Source: Myxococcus llanfairpwllgwyngyllgogerychwyrndrobwllllantysiliogogogochensis
Lineage (GTDB): Bacteria > Myxococcota > Myxococcia > Myxococcales > Myxococcaceae
Assembly: GCF_006636215.1 (NCBI RefSeq)
Contig: NZ_VIFM01000095.1
Span: forward strand, 1 to 37,442
Direction: 5' to 3'
Length of the DNA stretch: 37,442 nucleotides
This document shows, piece by piece, positions 11,501 to 19,266 of the stretch (position 1 is its first letter; the number at the start of each line of letters is the position of its first letter). A model generated the notes under the pieces. It searched no databases, had not been told where the DNA came from, and worked only from the letters and a program-made list of their open reading frames with translations. The position numbers and the translations under genes were made by a program.

Positions 11501-12460
11501 ATGGTCGACATCACACATCGCACGCTCGAGACGAACGGGATTCGCCTTCATGTCGCGGAGGCGGGGAAGGGGCCACTCGTGCTGTTGCTCCATGGGTGGC
11601 CAGAGTCCTGGTACTCGTGGCGGCACCAGCTTCCGGTGCTCGCCGCCGCCGGCTACCACGTCGTCGCGCCGGACGTTCGAGGTTATGGGCGCAGTGACAA
11701 GCCGGGGCCCGTCGAGGCGTACAGCATGCGGAACCTGGTGGCGGACTTCGTGGAGCTGCTGGATGCGCTCGGGGAGAAGACCGCGGTGGTGGTGGGGCAC
11801 GACTGGGGCGCGGCGATGGCGTGGACCTGTGCCGCGCTTCATCCGGACCGCTTCAGGGCCGTTGTCGGCATGAGTGTTCCGCATCTGGGGCGTACGCCGA
11901 TGCCGCCCACGCAGCTCTTTAAGGCCGTGTTCGGTGAGAAGTGGTTCTACATCCAGTACTTCCAACAGCCCGGTGTCGCGGAGGCGGAGCTGGAGGCGGA
12001 CGTGTCGCGGACGGTGCGCACCGTTCTGGCGGGCTCCGTCGCGGGCTTCGACACGAAGTCGGAGTTGGTGCGCGCGAGGAAGCAGGGGGATGGGTTTCTC
12101 ACGGGCATCGAGACGCCCGCGACCTTGCCCGCCTGGCTCACGGAGGAGGATGTCGCGTACTTCGTGAAGGAGTTCGAGGGCAGTGGGTTCCGGGGTGGCT
12201 TGAACCGCTATCGCAACATGGACCGGGACTGGGAGGAACTGCCCGAGCTGGCGACGGTGCGAATCGAGCAGCCCGCGTTGTTCATCACGGGAGAGACGGA
12301 CCCGGGGCGCGCGCTGGCGCCAGTGGAGGTGATGAAGCCGCTGGTGCCGAATCTGAAGGACGTGCTTGTTGTCCCTGGAGCGGGGCACTGGGTTCAGCAG
12401 GAGCGTCCCGCGGAGGTCAACGCCGCGTTGTTGTCGTTCTTGAAGTCGCTGCCCGCGTGA
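11501..12460 (+). CDS. Alpha/beta hydrolase, epoxide hydrolase-like
   Basis: A 319-residue alpha/beta hydrolase. It has HGWPESWYSW (the HGxP oxyanion motif of epoxide hydrolases), nucleophile elbow GHDWGA with Asp as nucleophile, an acid Asp in TGETDPGRA and the catalytic His in GAGHWVQQE. An Asp rather than Ser nucleophile, with aromatic residues in the lid (FYIQYFQQ), points to soluble epoxide hydrolase or the related dehalogenase branch; HGxP favours epoxide hydrolase. There is no signal peptide. The ATG at 11501 is chosen because conserved sequence starts just after it, and AGGGGA at 11481-11486 upstream is a distant ribosome-site candidate. It ends 21 bases from the convergent Cys-rich gene. 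The substrate is unknown. Confidence 0.92.
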   Translation: MVDITHRTLETNGIRLHVAEAGKGPLVLLLHGWPESWYSWRHQLPVLAAAGYHVVAPDVRGYGRSDKPGPVEAYSMRNLVADFVELLDALGEKTAVVVGHDWGAAMAWTCAALHPDRFRAVVGMSVPHLGRTPMPPTQLFKAVFGEKWFYIQYFQQPGVAEAELEADVSRTVRTVLAGSVAGFDTKSELVRARKQGDGFLTGIETPATLPAWLTEEDVAYFVKEFEGSGFRGGLNRYRNMDRDWEELPELATVRIEQPALFITGETDPGRALAPVEVMKPLVPNLKDVLVVPGAGHWVQQERPAEVNAALLSFLKSLPA

Positions 12461-12481
12461 CGTCGCGGTGGGGCGGGTCTG

Positions 12482-13360
12482 TCACCAATCGGGGTGGCAG
12501 ACCCAGGGACTGGAGGGGCGGCGCTGGAAGCAGCGGTAGCCGTCGTCGCAGGTGTTGGGGCCCTTGGGGTCGCAGGGCTGCTCGCAGGCCCAGCCGTCAC
12601 AGACACGGCCGTCGGGGCAGGGCGGGAAGTCCTTGCCACAGCGCAGCTCACACTCGGACCAGATGCGGTCGGGTAGATGGGACGCGTGCATGAACTCGCA
12701 CGTCTGGCCTGTGGGGCAGGGAGTTTGTTGGCACTGTGGGCCGAACACCCTGGCGCAGGCGGATGCGCCTTCTTCGTGGCGGATGCAGTGCTGTCCTTCG
12801 GGGCAGCCGCTCTTCTCGCAGGTGGGGAGGCAGAGCGGTTCGGGATAGTCGTCCACGCAGAAGAAGTGGGGTGGGCAGGTGTTGGCGTCATCCAGGCTGC
12901 ACGGTCGTCCGCAGAAGTTTCCTGCACTGGAGCAATGCAGTCCGGGGCCGCAGGCGCCTTCCTGGGTGTCGGAGATCTCCACGCAGCGCTCGCCTTCCTT
13001 GCGAATGCCCACGGGCACGCAATAGCGCACCACGGGGTCTTGTCTCGCGGTGGCGAGGAGTCGACAGACATGGCCATCTGGGCACTGCGCATCGGTGAAG
13101 CACTGGCTGTCCGCGCAATAGAGCGCGCGAGCGCGCGCATCGAAGAGGCAACCCAGTGGTGGATCGCACCCAACGCGTGTGCCGCAGTTTCGATGGTAGG
13201 TCTGGAACCGTGAGCGTTCTTCTGGCGTGAATACAGGACTGACTTGCCGGCCTCTGACGTACTCGGGAAGGTTCGGTTGCAGGAGGCTGCTCGTCGTGAG
13301 GACAAGGGGTAGCGGTATCAACAACGCGATGCCTGCCCCCAGCATCGTTCGCACGTTCAT
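12482..13360 (-). CDS. Cys-rich exported or membrane-anchored protein, unknown function
   Basis: A 292-residue protein. An N-terminal hydrophobic segment (about residues 6-27) acts as signal or anchor. The remainder holds several dozen cysteines in repeated units of the kind CPxGxxC, CxxDxxCPxG and GxCGPGLHCSSAGNFCG, reminiscent of small disulfide modules in myxobacterial surface proteins. No enzyme motif is seen. The ATG at 13360 overlaps the TGA of the upstream small lipoprotein gene (ATGA), so the two are translationally coupled and probably work together outside the cytoplasm. An upstream in-frame ATG at 13441 would lie inside the lipoprotein gene and adds a basic leader, so it was rejected. 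The function is not recognised. Confidence 0.82.
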   Translation of the reverse strand: MNVRTMLGAGIALLIPLPLVLTTSSLLQPNLPEYVRGRQVSPVFTPEERSRFQTYHRNCGTRVGCDPPLGCLFDARARALYCADSQCFTDAQCPDGHVCRLLATARQDPVVRYCVPVGIRKEGERCVEISDTQEGACGPGLHCSSAGNFCGRPCSLDDANTCPPHFFCVDDYPEPLCLPTCEKSGCPEGQHCIRHEEGASACARVFGPQCQQTPCPTGQTCEFMHASHLPDRIWSECELRCGKDFPPCPDGRVCDGWACEQPCDPKGPNTCDDGYRCFQRRPSSPWVCHPDW

Positions 13361-13569
13361 TGTTCGCCGCACCTTTGGATGCACGTTTCGCTTTGCTCGC
13401 GGCCGCCGTCGCAATAGCGCGTGTAATCGTCCACCGAGCATTTCGTGGGAATGCTCTCCAAGGCATCCTGATGCGCGGCCCGGTCCACGAGGCCGTCACG
13501 CCGGTGGACCTCGGGACAGCCCATGACGGCGCAGGACAGCGCACAGACCCAGAAGGTCATCCACGGCAT
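13357..13569 (-). CDS. Small Cys-containing lipoprotein
   Basis: A 70-residue predicted lipoprotein with a hydrophobic signal ending in lipobox AVMGC (Cys 18). The mature part is short and polar and carries four more cysteines, including C-SVDDYTRYC spacing and a C-terminal CIQRC. The ATG at 13569 is preceded by a GGGGGGA ribosome site. Its TGA overlaps the ATG of the larger Cys-rich gene. Both are exported and disulfide-prone, which suggests partners. A 7-bp inverted repeat in the leader could hide the ribosome site. No family is recognised. Confidence 0.75.
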   Translation of the reverse strand: MPWMTFWVCALSCAVMGCPEVHRRDGLVDRAAHQDALESIPTKCSVDDYTRYCDGGREQSETCIQRCGEQ

Positions 13570-13571
13570 CG

Positions 13572-13602
13572 CTGTGTCCCCCCGACAGAGGAAACGACAC
13601 AG
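13572..13602 (-). promoter_or_regulatory. Possible ribosome-site-occluding hairpin
   Basis: In the RNA of the small lipoprotein gene, CUGUGUC (13602-13596) can pair with GACACAG (13578-13572), which ends 2 bases before the AUG. The G-rich Shine-Dalgarno lies at the loop and 3' arm. This could reduce initiation when folded. It is a structural prediction only. Confidence 0.3.
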
Positions 13603-13607
13603 GCATT

Positions 13608-13620
13608 CTACCGAAGGTAG
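13608..13620. repeat. Short inverted repeat between divergent genes
   Basis: CTACC-GAA-GGTAG lies in the 149-base divergent region between the lipoprotein gene and the histidine kinase gene, about 40 bases from one start and 100 from the other. It could be an operator or a small hairpin. Nothing else was recognised in this spacer. Confidence 0.25.
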
Positions 13621-13718
13621 GAAGTCGCGGAGACAACCTGGTTGATGGGGCGAGTGAGACTGTGCACGCGCCGACATCGCTCACCCACACGGCCCCGCAC
13701 TCCCTTATATAGAGCGCG

Positions 13719-15179
13719 ATGCTTCCCACCTCCGGCTCCACGACTCGCAAGCTGCTGCTCGCCTTCGGTGCGCTGGTGGCGCTGTTCACCGCCGCATCGG
13801 GCTTCGCGCTCGCTCGGCTGGCGGACATCCACGACGCCTCGCACGAGCTGCGTGAGGCCGGCGGCCGGGTCCGCGAGGCACTCGAGCTGGCCACCGCCGT
13901 GAGAGACCAGTACGCGCATCTGGCCCACACCATCATCCTCGGCAACGCCAGCCACGTTCACTTCCACGAGGAGTCGCGAGCACGCGTCGAGACGCTCACC
14001 CGCCGGCTCCGAGAGCAGGCACAGGACGCCGAGGAGCGCGCCTGGGTGGCGGACATCCAGGAGAACGGTGACGCGCTGGACCGGCTGTACCGCGAGACAC
14101 TCCTGCCCGCCGTGCTGGCGAAGGACCACGCCGCAGTCACCACCGCCCATGGCCGCGCCCTGGAACGCGTCTCCCTCATCCAGGCCCGCGCCGAGGCCCT
14201 GGCGCGCCGCTTCGACACCTCCATCGGCTCGTTCGAGGAACACGTCGCCGCCGTCGAGCACACCAGCTTCCGCTGGGCCCTGCTCTTCCTTGGCGGCGCG
14301 ACGCTGTTCGCCGTGGGCGTGGGCATCTACATCGGCAACTCCGTGGCCCGCCCCGTGGCTCGACTGTCCGAGGGCGCTGCTCGACTCGCCCAGGGCGACC
14401 TGGACACGCGCATCCCCGAGGATGACCCGGGAGAACTCGGCCGACTCGCCGCGCAGTTCAACCGGATGACCGATGCCCTGCGCACGCACCAGGCCCAGCT
14501 CGTTCAACACGAGAAGCTCGCCAGCGTCGGCCGACTCGCGGCGGGCGTCGCCCACGAAATCAACAACCCGCTCGGCGTCATCCTCGGCTATGTGCGCATC
14601 CTCCAACGCAAGGCGGAGGGCGCCCTGGCCGAGGACCTGAAAGTGGTGGAGGAGGAGGCCGTGCGCTGCCAGCAGATTGTCGAAGGGCTCCTCGACCTCT
14701 CCCGCCCGGGCCAGGGCCCGGTGGAAATAGTCCCCCTGCGCGAGACGTGTGAGGACGTGGTGGCGAGGCTGCGCGAAGCAGAGAGGCTCGGACAAGTGGA
14801 CGTGCGCGTGGAGGGCTCGGCGAGCGCGTGGGCCCAGCCGTCGCGGCTGCGCCAGATTCTCCTCAACCTGGTGAAGAACGCCGCGGAGGCAGCCGGAACC
14901 GGTGGCACCGTCGAGGTGCGAATCGCGCCCGCGAAGGACGGCGGCGCGAGCGTCTCTGTCTCCGACTCCGGCCCCGGTGTGAAGCCCGAGGACCGCCGCC
15001 GCCTCTTCGAGCCCTTCTTCACCACCAAGTCCACGGGCACGGGCCTGGGGCTCGCCGTGAGTCAGGCCATCGCGGAGGCACACGGCGGACGCATCGAGGC
15101 GGACACGGGTCCGCTGGGAGGCGCGCGCTTCACGCTGCGGCTGCCCCCCGCGTCGGCGGAGCGGGAGGCCATGGCATGA
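13719..15179 (+). CDS. Membrane sensor histidine kinase (NtrB/ZraS-like)
   Basis: A 486-residue kinase. TM1 is at about 11-33, followed by a ~150-residue helical periplasmic sensor, TM2 at about 185-206, HAMP at about 207-258 (RPVARLSEGAARLAQGDLD), HisKA with phospho-His 279 in GVAHEINNPLG, and HATPase with N-box LLNLVKNAAEAA, G1 DSGPGVKP and G2 GTGLGLAVSQAIAEAHGG. The sensor contains a cluster of histidines (H67, H70, H79, H81, H83) that could bind metal or another ligand. It phosphorylates the response regulator, whose ATG overlaps this gene's stop (ATGA). No target genes are evident from position; the regulator may act on distant sigma-54 promoters. Confidence 0.94.
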   Translation: MLPTSGSTTRKLLLAFGALVALFTAASGFALARLADIHDASHELREAGGRVREALELATAVRDQYAHLAHTIILGNASHVHFHEESRARVETLTRRLREQAQDAEERAWVADIQENGDALDRLYRETLLPAVLAKDHAAVTTAHGRALERVSLIQARAEALARRFDTSIGSFEEHVAAVEHTSFRWALLFLGGATLFAVGVGIYIGNSVARPVARLSEGAARLAQGDLDTRIPEDDPGELGRLAAQFNRMTDALRTHQAQLVQHEKLASVGRLAAGVAHEINNPLGVILGYVRILQRKAEGALAEDLKVVEEEAVRCQQIVEGLLDLSRPGQGPVEIVPLRETCEDVVARLREAERLGQVDVRVEGSASAWAQPSRLRQILLNLVKNAAEAAGTGGTVEVRIAPAKDGGASVSVSDSGPGVKPEDRRRLFEPFFTTKSTGTGLGLAVSQAIAEAHGGRIEADTGPLGGARFTLRLPPASAEREAMA

Positions 15180-16600
15180 GCACACAAACCCAACCCGGCG
15201 TCCTGGTGGTCGACGACAAGGAGAACATGCGCAAGCTGTTCTCCCGCATCCTCGGAGACGCCTACTCCGTGACGGAAGCCGCCGATGGCGAGCAGGCCAT
15301 GTCGCTGCTGGCCTCGCGCGACTTCGACGTGGTGGTGACGGACATCCAGATGCCTGGAGCGGACGGCTTCGCGGTGCTGCGCGAAGTGAAGCGCCGCGCG
15401 CCCGACACGGAGGTGATTCTCGTCACCGCGTTCGCCAGCATCCCCAAGGCCGTCGAGGCCATCAAGGAAGGCGCCTACGACTACCTCTCCAAGCCGTTCG
15501 ACCCCGACGAGGTCGCGCTCGTCGTGGCACGTGCGCTGGAGAAGCGACGCCAGGGCCGAGAGGCCGCGGGACTGAAAGCCCGGCTCGCGTCGGCCCCCGA
15601 GCTCCACGGGCTGCTGGGCGGAAGCGCGGCGATGCACGCCCTGCACGGCCTGCTCTCCCAGGTCGCGGCGAGGGACCTCACCGTCCTGCTCACAGGCGAG
15701 ACAGGCACGGGCAAGGAGCTGGCCGCGAGGGCCGTCCACAAGGAAAGCCCCCGCGCCGCGAAGCCCTTCGTGGCGGTGAACTGTGGCGCGCTCCCCGCGG
15801 AGCTTGTGGAGAGCGAGCTGTTCGGCCACGCGAAGGGTGCCTTCACGGGCGCCACGGTGGCGAAGCCCGGACTCTTCGAGGAGGCCCACGGCGGCACGCT
15901 CTTCCTCGACGAGATTGGAGATCTGCCGCTGCCCGTGCAGGTGAAGCTCAACCGGGCCCTGCAGGAGAAGGAAGTCCGGCGCGTGGGCACCACCGTGCCG
16001 GTGAAGGTGGACGTCCGCGTGGTGGCCGCCACGCACCGTGACTTGTCCGCCGAGGTGGCCGCCGGTCGCTTCCGCGAGGACCTCTACTACCGCCTCAATG
16101 TGGTGACGGTGCGACTGCCCGCGCTGCGAGAGCGACGCGAGGACGTCCCGCTGCTCGCGATGCATTTCCTGTCCGGCTCGGGACGGTCTGAAGTGGAGAG
16201 CTTCACCGCCGAGGCCCTGCGCGCACTCGCGTCCTACGACTGGCCGGGCAACGTGCGACAGCTCGAGAACGCCGTGGCGCGAGCCGTGGCCGTGGCCCGA
16301 GGTACACGCATCACCCCAGAGGACCTCCCTCCTGAGGTGGCCACGTCACGCGGAGTCACCTCGGGCGCCACGGCTCCGGGAGTGAGGGCCACCGCCGAAT
16401 CCCTGGCGAAGCTGCCCTACCGCGAAGCAGTGGACGGCGCCCGCGACACGGTGTCCCGCGAGTACCTCACCGCGTTGATGCAGGAGTTCAGCGGCAACGT
16501 CACCCACGCCGCCGAACGCGCCGGCATGGAGCGCGAGAGCCTCCACCGGTTGCTCAAGCGCTACGGAGTGCGCTCGGAGGACTTCAAGCGCTCCGAGTGA
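15176..16600 (+). CDS. NtrC-family sigma-54-dependent response regulator
   Basis: A 474-residue three-domain regulator. The receiver domain (1-~120) has the phospho-Asp in VVVTDIQMPG (D56) and the conserved Lys in LSKPFDPDE. The AAA+ domain has Walker A GETGTGKE, the GAFTGA loop that contacts sigma-54, Walker B GGTLFLDEIGD, and arginine-rich sensor segments ending DWPGNVRQLENA. The C-terminal Fis-type helix-turn-helix is GNVTHAAERAGMERESLHRL. All key residues are present, so it should be active. It is coupled to the kinase gene by a 4-base overlap. The 90-base gap to the convergent metQ contains a fragment resembling the metQ 3' end. Confidence 0.95.
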   Translation: MSTQTQPGVLVVDDKENMRKLFSRILGDAYSVTEAADGEQAMSLLASRDFDVVVTDIQMPGADGFAVLREVKRRAPDTEVILVTAFASIPKAVEAIKEGAYDYLSKPFDPDEVALVVARALEKRRQGREAAGLKARLASAPELHGLLGGSAAMHALHGLLSQVAARDLTVLLTGETGTGKELAARAVHKESPRAAKPFVAVNCGALPAELVESELFGHAKGAFTGATVAKPGLFEEAHGGTLFLDEIGDLPLPVQVKLNRALQEKEVRRVGTTVPVKVDVRVVAATHRDLSAEVAAGRFREDLYYRLNVVTVRLPALRERREDVPLLAMHFLSGSGRSEVESFTAEALRALASYDWPGNVRQLENAVARAVAVARGTRITPEDLPPEVATSRGVTSGATAPGVRATAESLAKLPYREAVDGARDTVSREYLTALMQEFSGNVTHAAERAGMERESLHRLLKRYGVRSEDFKRSE

Positions 16601-16605
16601 CGTGC

Positions 16606-16636
16606 GTCTCAGAACGCCAGCACCATCAGGCCGCCG
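16606..16636 (-). pseudogene. Fragment resembling the 3' end of metQ
   Basis: Bases 16606-16636 resemble 16687-16716, the last codons and stop of metQ. TCAGAACGCC is identical in both, followed by scattered matches over about 20 more bases. Read on the minus strand the fragment encodes ASLGGLMVLAF-stop, comparable to AQYGGAVVPAF-stop of MetQ. It may be a remnant of a lost tandem NlpA-type gene. The fragment is short, so chance similarity cannot be excluded. Confidence 0.35.
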
Positions 16637-16690
16637 AGGGATGCGGCACTGCTCTCCGCCTGAAGCGCCCTGCGCGGCGAACCGCACGCC

Positions 16691-17539
16691 TCAGAACGCC
16701 GGAACCACCGCGCCGCCGTACTGGGCCTCGATGAAGCGGCGCACCTCTCCGGACTGGAGCGCCTTGAGCAGCACCCGGACCTCGGGGCGGGACTCGTCGC
16801 CCTTCCGGACGACGAGCACATTCGCATAGGGATTGCGCGTGGAGGACTCGCGAGCCAGCACCTTCGCGTCCAGCTTCAGGTGCTTCTGCGCCTCCAGGAA
16901 GTAGTTGCCGTTGATGACGGCGGCGGCCACATCCTCCAGCGTGCGCGGCTGCTGCTCGGCGTCGATCTCCCGCAGCTCCAGCTTGCGAGGGTTGCCCACC
17001 ACGTCCTGTACCGTGGCGACGGCGCCCGCGCCCTCCTTCAGCCGCAACAGGCCCTGGTCCGCGAGCAGATGCAGCGCGCGAGACGCGTTGCTCGGGTCGG
17101 ACGGAATCGTCACCTGCGCGCCCTCGGGCAGCTCCGCGAGCTGACGGAACTTCGTCGAGTACAGCGCCAGCGGCTCCAGGTGCACCGCGCCCGCGCTGCG
17201 CAGGGAGAGCTGACGGTCCGCGGAGAAGCGCTCCAGATACGGCACGTGCTGGAAGTAGTTGGCGTCGAGCTGTCCATCCGCCAGGGCCACGTTGGGCTGC
17301 ACGTAGTCGGTGAACTCCACCACCTCGATGCGCACGCCGTCACGCAGGGCCACGGGTACCGCGGCGCGAAGAATCTCGCCATGCGGCACCGGGTTGACGC
17401 CGATTCTCAGCGTGGGCACTCCGGGCGCCTCGCCGATGGCGGGAGCCTCCGACTTCTTGCAGCCCGTTCCCACGAGCAGCGCGATGGAGACGGCGGCGAA
17501 GGCCAGGGGGATGATGAAAAATGATGCAGGTGGCTTCAT
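16691..17539 (-). CDS. metQ: Methionine ABC transporter substrate-binding lipoprotein (NlpA family)
   Basis: A 282-residue lipoprotein with signal and lipobox VGTGC (Cys 27). NlpA/MetQ motifs include LRIGVNPVPHGEIL, FTDYVQPNVALADGQLDANYFQHVPYL (split across the early domain), VTIPSDPSNASRAL and NGNYFLEAQ. It captures methionine and delivers it to MetI/MetN. The ATG at 17539 is chosen because the signal peptide starts there; 40 more upstream in-frame codons would be an arginine-rich leader. It is last in the cysK-metN-metI-metQ order, 55 bases after metI. Its 3' end faces the response-regulator gene. Confidence 0.95.
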   Translation of the reverse strand: MKPPASFFIIPLAFAAVSIALLVGTGCKKSEAPAIGEAPGVPTLRIGVNPVPHGEILRAAVPVALRDGVRIEVVEFTDYVQPNVALADGQLDANYFQHVPYLERFSADRQLSLRSAGAVHLEPLALYSTKFRQLAELPEGAQVTIPSDPSNASRALHLLADQGLLRLKEGAGAVATVQDVVGNPRKLELREIDAEQQPRTLEDVAAAVINGNYFLEAQKHLKLDAKVLARESSTRNPYANVLVVRKGDESRPEVRVLLKALQSGEVRRFIEAQYGGAVVPAF

Positions 17540-17594
17540 GGGGTGTGGATTCCGGAGGAGAGGCCGCGGGCAACAGCGTGACCGGGTGGATATT

Positions 17595-18275
17595 TCAGTC
17601 GTGCGCGCGGCCGGAGTGGGGCGAGGTGTGGTCGAAGCGCGAAGCCACTCCATCCCCAAGCCACTGCACGAGCTGCACCAGCGCCAGCAACACGGCGAGG
17701 CAGCCCAACATGACGTCGGTGCGGAAGCGCATGTACCCGTACTTCACCGCGAGGTCTCCCAGCCCACCTCCGCCCACGGCTCCCGCCATGGCGCTGTAGC
17801 CGAGCAGGCTGATAACCACGAGCGCGGTACCGCGCACGAGAGATGGCAGGGCCTCGGGAATCAGGACGCGGAAGATGACGCGCCGGTGGGTGGAGCCCAT
17901 GGCGATGGCGGCTTCCACCAGTCCGGAGTCCACCTCGCGCAGTCCCTGCTCCACCACGCGCCCCATGAAGGGAATCGCCGCGACGACCAGCGGAACGATG
18001 GCGGCGGTGGTGCCAATCGTGGTGCCCACCAGCAGGCGAGTCAGGGGAACGATGGCCACCATCAAGATGATGAAGGGCACCGAACGCCCCACGTTGACGA
18101 GCGTGCCCAGCACGCGGTGCAGCGCCGGGCGCTCCCACAGTCCGCCCCGGTCCGTCAGCACCAGCAGCACTCCCAGGGGCAGCCCCGCGAGCACCACCAA
18201 CACCGTGGCCACCGACGTCATGTAGAGCGTCTCCAGCGTGGCCACCCACAGCGAATGCGTCAGCTCACCAGGCAT
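17595..18275 (-). CDS. metI: Methionine ABC transporter permease
   Basis: A 226-residue integral membrane protein with about five helices. It has the MetI features VGRSVPFIILMVAIVPLTR, IPFMGRVVEQGLREVDSG and the EAA loop EAAIAMGSTHRRVIFRVLIPEALPS (quoted in part), plus LLGYSAMAGAVGGGGLGDLA. It forms the channel for methionine with MetN. It overlaps metN by 11 bases, so expression is coupled. The name metI here means the permease, not the Bacillus cystathionine synthase also called MetI. Confidence 0.96.
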   Translation of the reverse strand: MPGELTHSLWVATLETLYMTSVATVLVVLAGLPLGVLLVLTDRGGLWERPALHRVLGTLVNVGRSVPFIILMVAIVPLTRLLVGTTIGTTAAIVPLVVAAIPFMGRVVEQGLREVDSGLVEAAIAMGSTHRRVIFRVLIPEALPSLVRGTALVVISLLGYSAMAGAVGGGGLGDLAVKYGYMRFRTDVMLGCLAVLLALVQLVQWLGDGVASRFDHTSPHSGRAHD

Positions 18276-19266
18276 GGGCCGCCTCCTCCGACGTCAAACC
18301 CTGCTCGCGCAGGAACGCCAGGGCCTGGCTCACCGCGTCCGGAGCACCCGTGAGCTCGAAGAGCAGCCGCCCCACGCGCGCCTCGCCCACGCGCTCCAGC
18401 GAGCCCTCCAAGAGATGCGCGTCCACGTCGAAGCGACGCGCCAGGGTGGAGAGGATGGGACGCGTGGAGTGCTCGCCCGACAGTGACAGCTCCACGCGCT
18501 GACCGCCCCGAAGGACGGCGCTCTCGCCCGTCGTGAAGGGTGGGTAGCACAGCCCATGCAGATGCGAGCCCGGACGGGAGAGCAGCTCCACCACCTTGCC
18601 CTGCTCCACGAGCCGTCCCTGCTCCAGCACGGCCACCGAGTCGCAGATGGCCTTCACCACCTCCATCTGATGCGTGATGAGCAGGATGGTGAGGCCGAGC
18701 TGTCGGTTCAAATCCCGGAGCAACGCCAGCACCGAGCGCGTTGTCTCCGGGTCCAACGACGACGTCGCTTCGTCGGACAGCAAGATGCGAGGACGCGGCG
18801 CCAGGGCGCGGGCAATGCCCACCCGCTGCTTCTGCCCACCCGACAACCGCGACGGGTAGGTGTCCGCCTTGTCCGACAGGCCCACCAGCGAGAGCAGCTC
18901 CGCGACGCGCGCGCGAATCTGCTCGCGTGGCAGCCCCGCCACCTCCAGCGGATACGCGACGTTGGCCGCCACCGTCTGCGAGGAGAACAGGTTGAAGTGC
19001 TGGAAAATCATCCCGATGCCCTGCCGCGCCAGGCGCAGCTCATCGGGATTCAGCGACAGCAGCTCCTTCCCATTCACCCGCACGCGGCCCTGGGTGGGAC
19101 GCTCCAGGAGGTTGACGCAGCGGATGAGCGTGGACTTGCCGGCGCCGCTCTGCCCGAGCACGCCGAACACTTCTCCTGGGTCCACCCGCAGCGACACGTC
19201 CTGGAGCGCCGACACCTCGCGCCCGCCCTGCCTGTACACCTTGCTGATACCGCGCAGCTCAATCAT
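18265..19266 (-). CDS. metN: Methionine ABC transporter ATP-binding protein
   Basis: A 333-residue ABC ATPase. Walker A is GQSGAGKST, the signature is LSGGQKQRVGIARAL, Walker B is LLSDEATSSLD and the switch His is in LITHQMEV. After about residue 250 comes a NIL-type C-terminal domain (VELSLSGEHSTRPILSTLAR onward), the methionine-sensing domain of MetN that inhibits transport when intracellular methionine is high. It starts with ATGA overlapping the cysK stop and its own end overlaps metI. It works with MetI and MetQ. Confidence 0.96.
   Translation of the reverse strand: MIELRGISKVYRQGGREVSALQDVSLRVDPGEVFGVLGQSGAGKSTLIRCVNLLERPTQGRVRVNGKELLSLNPDELRLARQGIGMIFQHFNLFSSQTVAANVAYPLEVAGLPREQIRARVAELLSLVGLSDKADTYPSRLSGGQKQRVGIARALAPRPRILLSDEATSSLDPETTRSVLALLRDLNRQLGLTILLITHQMEVVKAICDSVAVLEQGRLVEQGKVVELLSRPGSHLHGLCYPPFTTGESAVLRGGQRVELSLSGEHSTRPILSTLARRFDVDAHLLEGSLERVGEARVGRLLFELTGAPDAVSQALAFLREQGLTSEEAAHAW

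Noticed and set aside
10511..12460. 649-codon open frame containing the epoxide hydrolase gene plus a long upstream extension
   Set aside because: The upstream part is antisense to the MBL-fold hydrolase gene and has no recognisable domain; conserved sequence starts at the ATG at 11501.
16691..17659. Longer metQ start 40 codons upstream
   Set aside because: It would put an Arg-rich leader before a clear lipoprotein signal peptide, and it overlaps the metI end.
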